Positions 60,195 through 64,000 of a stretch of DNA of 64,000 nucleotides are shown here, piece by piece. The notes beneath the pieces were generated by a model. The model was not told where the DNA came from, did not search any database, and was given only the letters and a program-made list of their open reading frames with translations. The position numbers were made by a program, and so were the translations under genes. Position 1 is the stretch's first letter; every line of letters starts with the position of its first letter. The stretch is from NCBI RefSeq assembly GCF_000143535.2, contig NC_037314.1, positions 1,178,001 through 1,242,000 on the forward strand. The letters run 5' to 3'. Source of the stretch: Botrytis cinerea B05.10. Taxonomy: Eukaryota > Ascomycota > Leotiomycetes > Helotiales > Sclerotiniaceae.

Positions 60195-62262
60195 TTTAGC
60201 TGAGCTTCTAGACGTTTTCTAGAAGATTTCTAGAACGTATCCTGATGTAGTGGGGACGTCAATGTATATGTAGTCCAGGAGACAGTGAAAGAAAACTTGT
60301 AAAGGAAAATGCACAAAGACACTTCAGTGTTTTAAAAGAAGCATTCATCCATCCAATATTGGGAGGTGCTTCCGAATACTTATTTTCCACCTAAGAAGGA
60401 GCAAACAACATAGCTAGTGCAACTGCACCATCTGAAACCTTGGATAAAATGGAAATGAAGGACAAGAATTGTGGCTGTAAACAGACACGTCCGTCTCCAT
60501 GAACAACCTACCGGGAAATGTGTATGTAAACATGGCAATCGATATAAATCTTATGAGCCAAGCTGCATGACATGTATCGGGTGATTGCACAAAGCCAGCT
60601 TTTCGGAAAATGTATGCTTGATAGGTCCAAGCTAGGTAGTACTTTCGGGTCCCACAACCAGTAGAGAAAGGTATGTATATGTAATTTCAACGTTGACTTT
60701 GTCTGTAAAAGTTGTAGTGGAAGTGAAATCCAGACGTATTGATGCAAGGTATAAAGCAGGGGGTGAATTCATGACACTGCCGCTTTTAGTCCTTGAATAG
60801 TTCAAAGAAACTGCCACATTTAGAGACCGATTTCGACACTTTTAAAATTAGTTTTTGACTAGTTTTTGACTTCTAGAATTCCACCGAAAGGCATCAAAAT
60901 GATGCCTCGAACCCAACATTCAATAGTAGATGATTTCGATTTAGTCATGACGCCCGAAGCTTTGGAATAGCTGTATAACGCCGATGGGAAGAGTACTTCT
61001 TCGATGCTAGTCCAGATGCACAAGCAAGAAATCCTAAAAGCGGCCTCGGAGATTTGTCCCGAATGATGTCGGTACATCACCTGTGTCGACACAGCATGCT
61101 GCAGCTAATATATCTGTCGAACGAAGATTGAGAATCTTCGGAACCTTTGCATTTCCTGGTTGTCAATAGAGATGAGAAATGATTCCCCTGTGTTGTTCCA
61201 TACAATAGTTATGATTTCAGCTGTCTTTACTCACGTGTAATATATGTCTTGTTAGCTCTTGTTAATAGGTTGTGGTATGCCAATCGAGATAAAAGGTATC
61301 ATAATCGAGAGACAAGCAGTAGAGGCAAGTAGTTCCACGAGGACAACTTCGAACACTTTTGTGTGAAGTTCTTACCTGAATGGCTCGGGCCTATTTGATC
61401 CATTTTGATAATTTCTCAAAGATGTGATCACGTCGGAGAATAAGCTGGTGATACTTATCGGCTCGCGCATCGTACACCCATTGGTCTGCCCACCGAGACG
61501 AATTAATTAGTGCTTATAAGCAGCCAATGCCGACTACGCCTGATTTTGAAGATGCCCAACCAAAACATCAATATCGAGTTCCAGAAACTTCTTGCCAAGA
61601 CTTGTAATGTGCCATGCTTCAGAATTCGTGGATAAATCCTCTTGAATTGTGGCAGCCAGCCACAACGATGCAGAATCAAGCTTTCAGGGTCAACCATTTC
61701 ATGAGATATCAGAATAGCGGGGTGCAGTAAGAGGCGGCTCTGATGATCCATCTTCATGCACACCAGATCCAAAGTATGTCATTAACCGTGACAAGAGCCC
61801 TGACGTCGCCGAATAGTATTACACCTCTTACATAAAATCAAGAAATTGACCAAGTAGAGCAGGCCCATTGACACATCTTCAGGTCATAAGGGACAAGAGA
61901 TAAGATCTATCGAAACATGTAAGTATCCGAATATCTTCAAAAATCGCGGACCTCATCATCCGATATTTCGACCGACTTCGGACCTCGGAAAAGGCACTGT
62001 AACTCATGCCTATGGTTGCTATTCACATGACGGCCTACGCATGTAGAACATCGCGTACTGTTGTGAAGTACAGCTGTGAACACGTCATGTGGTTGAGCAT
62101 CGGATATCAATCCGTCATCGAGGATTGTAACACTCAAGAAATTCTCCCAAAACAAACACATATCAAGATAAATTTCACGTGATATCAAATGCACGCCATT
62201 GAACGCATCTCCTTGAATTAGGACCTAGAAGAGTCCTGGGTCGACGTCTGGTTTCTCTCGAG
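60195..62262. other. 2.1 kb interval, no supported gene
   Basis: Contains the glucanase promoter. Two minus-strand frames (61503-61772 and 61937-62194) read somewhat like protein (the second has CSTCVGRHVNSNHRHELQC) but lack starts, splice support or known motifs. They may be parts of an uncharacterised gene or the long 3' UTR of the small gene upstream. Confidence 0.4.
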
Positions 62263-62570
62263 CTACTGTCGCCTGTTTCTCTCTTGCTCTAACTTCCATT
62301 CTCGTTCCAACTGCGCGTTTTTCTGCATGATAGATGGATCGAGAAATGGCTGAGGAATTGCGGATCCGTTGAATTCAACAACTGTGAAACGTAAGTAAGT
62401 CAGGAGCATAAGATCACAGTAGAGAGTTAGAAAGTACCTCTAACGCCATCACTTTTTGTGCGTATTATCTCGTCTCTGAGTCTGGGAGGTTCGGTATAGG
62501 ATAACGCCGATGGGTTTGATCGGGGGGGTCGTGGTGGGCCTTTGAGCAAGGGACGTTTTGTGTCAGACAT
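62263..62570 (-). CDS. Small conserved-looking protein (83 aa)
   Basis: Exons 62438-62570 and 62263-62381 are joined by a 56-base GTACTT...CACAG intron with a CTGAC branch site. The product starts MSDTKRPLLKGPPRPPRSNP, continues LRDEIIRTKSDGVRVVEFNG, then AIPQPFLDPSIMQKNAQLER and a charged helix ending NRRQ. It is hydrophilic, without signal peptide or membrane segment. The splice is phase 1 and gives a smooth protein across the join. I do not recognise the family. The N-terminal Pro/Arg-rich part and Gln/Glu-rich C-terminal helix suggest a protein-binding role, by inference only. Each exon is so short that length-based gene calling would miss it. Confidence 0.7.
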
Positions 62571-63037
62571 GATTTTGCCTCAATTACTGTCGATACTGAA
62601 TTTTCGGGAGGTTCCCTGGTTGTTCATAAGCAGATACAATGGCCTCGTTTGTGAAGAAGTTTCGATAAAATCTCAGCAATGAAATGCTCTAGATAACATG
62701 CACAATGCAAACATGCCGCCAGTCTTCATCTGGACTAGTTTTGTCATACGATGCTACCAAAGGGGAAATGGCATTTACAATGGTAGTCTTATCGAATGAA
62801 ACAGAATTTTGATTCTGTACAGTAATTCAAGCTCTTTGTGATGCTTCTTGGATAATAAAGACTACCACCCGACTTCATGGACCAGCTGTTGGTATCTTTA
62901 CCTTCTTCAGATCACTTTCCACCTCATCGCAAATACATATCAGCGATCCATATCTATAATTTGGCTCTTTTGTTTACATTACAAGATACGCCCTTTCTCC
63001 ATTATCGCTTTCTCTCTATAACATTATATAACAAAAA
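62571..63037. other. Intergenic
   Basis: Promoter of the small gene and 3' flank of the cupin gene. AT-rich near 62.9-63.0 kb. Nothing else seen. Confidence 0.5.
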
Positions 63038-63781
63038 TTAAAAGCTCAAATCTCCTATTTTTGCTTCCAATTCTTTTAGCTTTCCTTCATCCCAACTTCC
63101 TTCCACCTCATTTGGTACTGCCACACTCTCATATACGCTTCCTAGCCCGTTTAATAACTCTCCAATACCACCCCCATTAGCAAAAACATATGCTCTCGCA
63201 TACACAGTTTCAAAGCCAACCTTGAACTTTGTTCCCGCAGGTACAAATGTGGTTTCTCCTGCTGGTGCTATGACTTCCTCTCCTCCAATTGTCAACTTGA
63301 GCGCGCCATCTACTGTGTATATAGCATGGTGTGTGTCTGCAAATTGAACTTCTTTGCTAAATGCCTTGGATGCATGTATAGAGCTTCCTAAGATGTCATA
63401 GATTGAGAATCTGTTGTTTGTTTCCTCTCTCCTGCACATAGCTCTTACTACTGTGCCACCGGTAACCATCTTTTCTCCCTCTCCCTCCTTGAGAAAGTAT
63501 CCTCCATTCTCGCATTTTCCAGGTAATTTATTTTCCGTCCCATTCCATGGCTGTGGATCAAAACTCTTCTTCTCACGCACTGGAATCATATCAAACTTCT
63601 CGGTAGCAGCCATGAGTTTTGGAATCAAAACTTCAAAAGGGTTGCGGTTGTCGTTTGTAGGAAACAGGGGACCAGAATATGGTTCGCCTATGAAGCGAAA
63701 GAATTCTTCCCAACCACCTGGAATGATTAGGCCCAAGAACTCGGTGTGAGAAGAAGCGACTTGATATTGATGGATAGTTCC
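63038..63781 (-). CDS. C-terminal exon of a quercetin dioxygenase-like bicupin (5' end beyond or near window edge)
   Basis: The last exon encodes 248 residues. It begins at an acceptor (CCTCTTGTCCAG) after a CTGAC branch, in phase 0. It reads GTIHQYQVASSHTEFLGLII, PGGWEEFFRFIGEPYSGPLF, KLMAATEKFDMIPV and then the second cupin barrel: GSSIHASKAFSKEVQFADTH, HAIYTVDGALKLTIGGEEVI and FVPAGTKFKVGF. This arrangement matches the C-terminal part of fungal bicupin proteins annotated as quercetin 2,3-dioxygenase. The metal-binding His of this second barrel are only partly present. The upstream exon(s) between 63782 and 64000 could not be placed with confidence; GTATTTG near 63825 is the likely donor of the preceding intron. 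Confidence 0.75.
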   Translation of the reverse strand, partial: GTIHQYQVASSHTEFLGLIIPGGWEEFFRFIGEPYSGPLFPTNDNRNPFEVLIPKLMAATEKFDMIPVREKKSFDPQPWNGTENKLPGKCENGGYFLKEGEGEKMVTGGTVVRAMCRREETNNRFSIYDILGSSIHASKAFSKEVQFADTHHAIYTVDGALKLTIGGEEVIAPAGETTFVPAGTKFKVGFETVYARAYVFANGGGIGELLNGLGSVYESVAVPNEVEGSWDEGKLKELEAKIGDLSF

Positions 63782-64000
63782 CTGGACAAGAGGAGAGAAG
63801 GTCAGCTTTTGTAACATACAAATACCATATCCCATCTCAGTGAAATCTCATCTCAGTCTGAACTCTCGCACTTGCTTGAGTGTCAAGAAAAAGTTGAGAT
63901 TCTGAAGAAAAATACAACAAAGCTATATCTCTACAAGCTCACTACATTCTGAAGCCCCACCACAGAGACGGTAAACTCGAACTCCATTAACCACAGCTAC

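Noticed and set aside
61503..62194. Two minus-strand frames with a CxxC...HxxxxxC stretch
   Set aside because: No start, no splice continuity between them and no recognised domain; left as unexplained in the gap entry.

Overview
This window looks like nuclear DNA of a filamentous ascomycete (Pezizomycotina). Most genes have one to six GT-AG introns of about 46-107 bases with CTAAC/CTGAC branch sites close to the acceptor. The tRNA-Tyr is split by an intron, and the gene content (kexin, SEACIT RTC1, XLF, CAP59-like transferase, DUF7726-like protein, bicupin) is typical of that group. The style resembles Leotiomycetes/Helotiales (Sclerotiniaceae-like), but the species cannot be fixed from sequence reading alone.

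Layout. 0-3.3 kb: the 3' end of a membrane protein gene, an unrecognised Cys-rich protein, and a split tRNA-Tyr on the minus strand. 3.8-12.1 kb: three tandem minus-strand metabolic genes, a phosphoketolase, a seven-exon MFS sugar transporter and a mitochondrial-type adenylate kinase. 12.1-17.6 kb: mostly empty, with a weak coding relic near 14.3 kb and a decayed DUF7726-like gene at 15.8-16.6 kb. 17.6-25.0 kb: LETM1 and sorting nexin SNX4 (plus), then kexin KEX2 (minus). 27.2-35.1 kb: a very large PhoD-like phosphatase and the XLF end-joining factor. 35.1-39.8 kb: a 4.8 kb gap between two converging 3' ends, with many microsatellites, a recurring 14-17 base element and an abrupt strand-composition switch. 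39.8-47.4 kb: a coiled-coil/multipass membrane protein, a nucleotidyltransferase-like small protein and RTC1/WDR24. 48.7-52.1 kb: an unrecognised gene whose 3' half looks frameshifted, a coding relic and an AT-rich island. 52.2-54.7 kb: two convergent Golgi-type glycosyltransferases (GT8-like and CAP59-like). 56.0-60.2 kb: an aldehyde dehydrogenase and a secreted GH5 exo-beta-1,3-glucanase. 62.3-64 kb: a small 83-residue gene and a cupin dioxygenase-like gene cut by the window edge.

How genes relate. Phosphoketolase and the sugar transporter could both serve carbohydrate use, but nothing in the sequence proves co-regulation. KEX2 is the Golgi protease that typically matures secreted proteins such as the GH5 glucanase, and the two glycosyltransferases and SNX4 belong to the same secretory/endosomal system. 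No biosynthetic cluster, CRISPR array, intact transposon or viral element was seen. The least explained signal is the recurring TTTTGTTGCATGTCT element inside the gene-free 35.1-39.8 kb interval.
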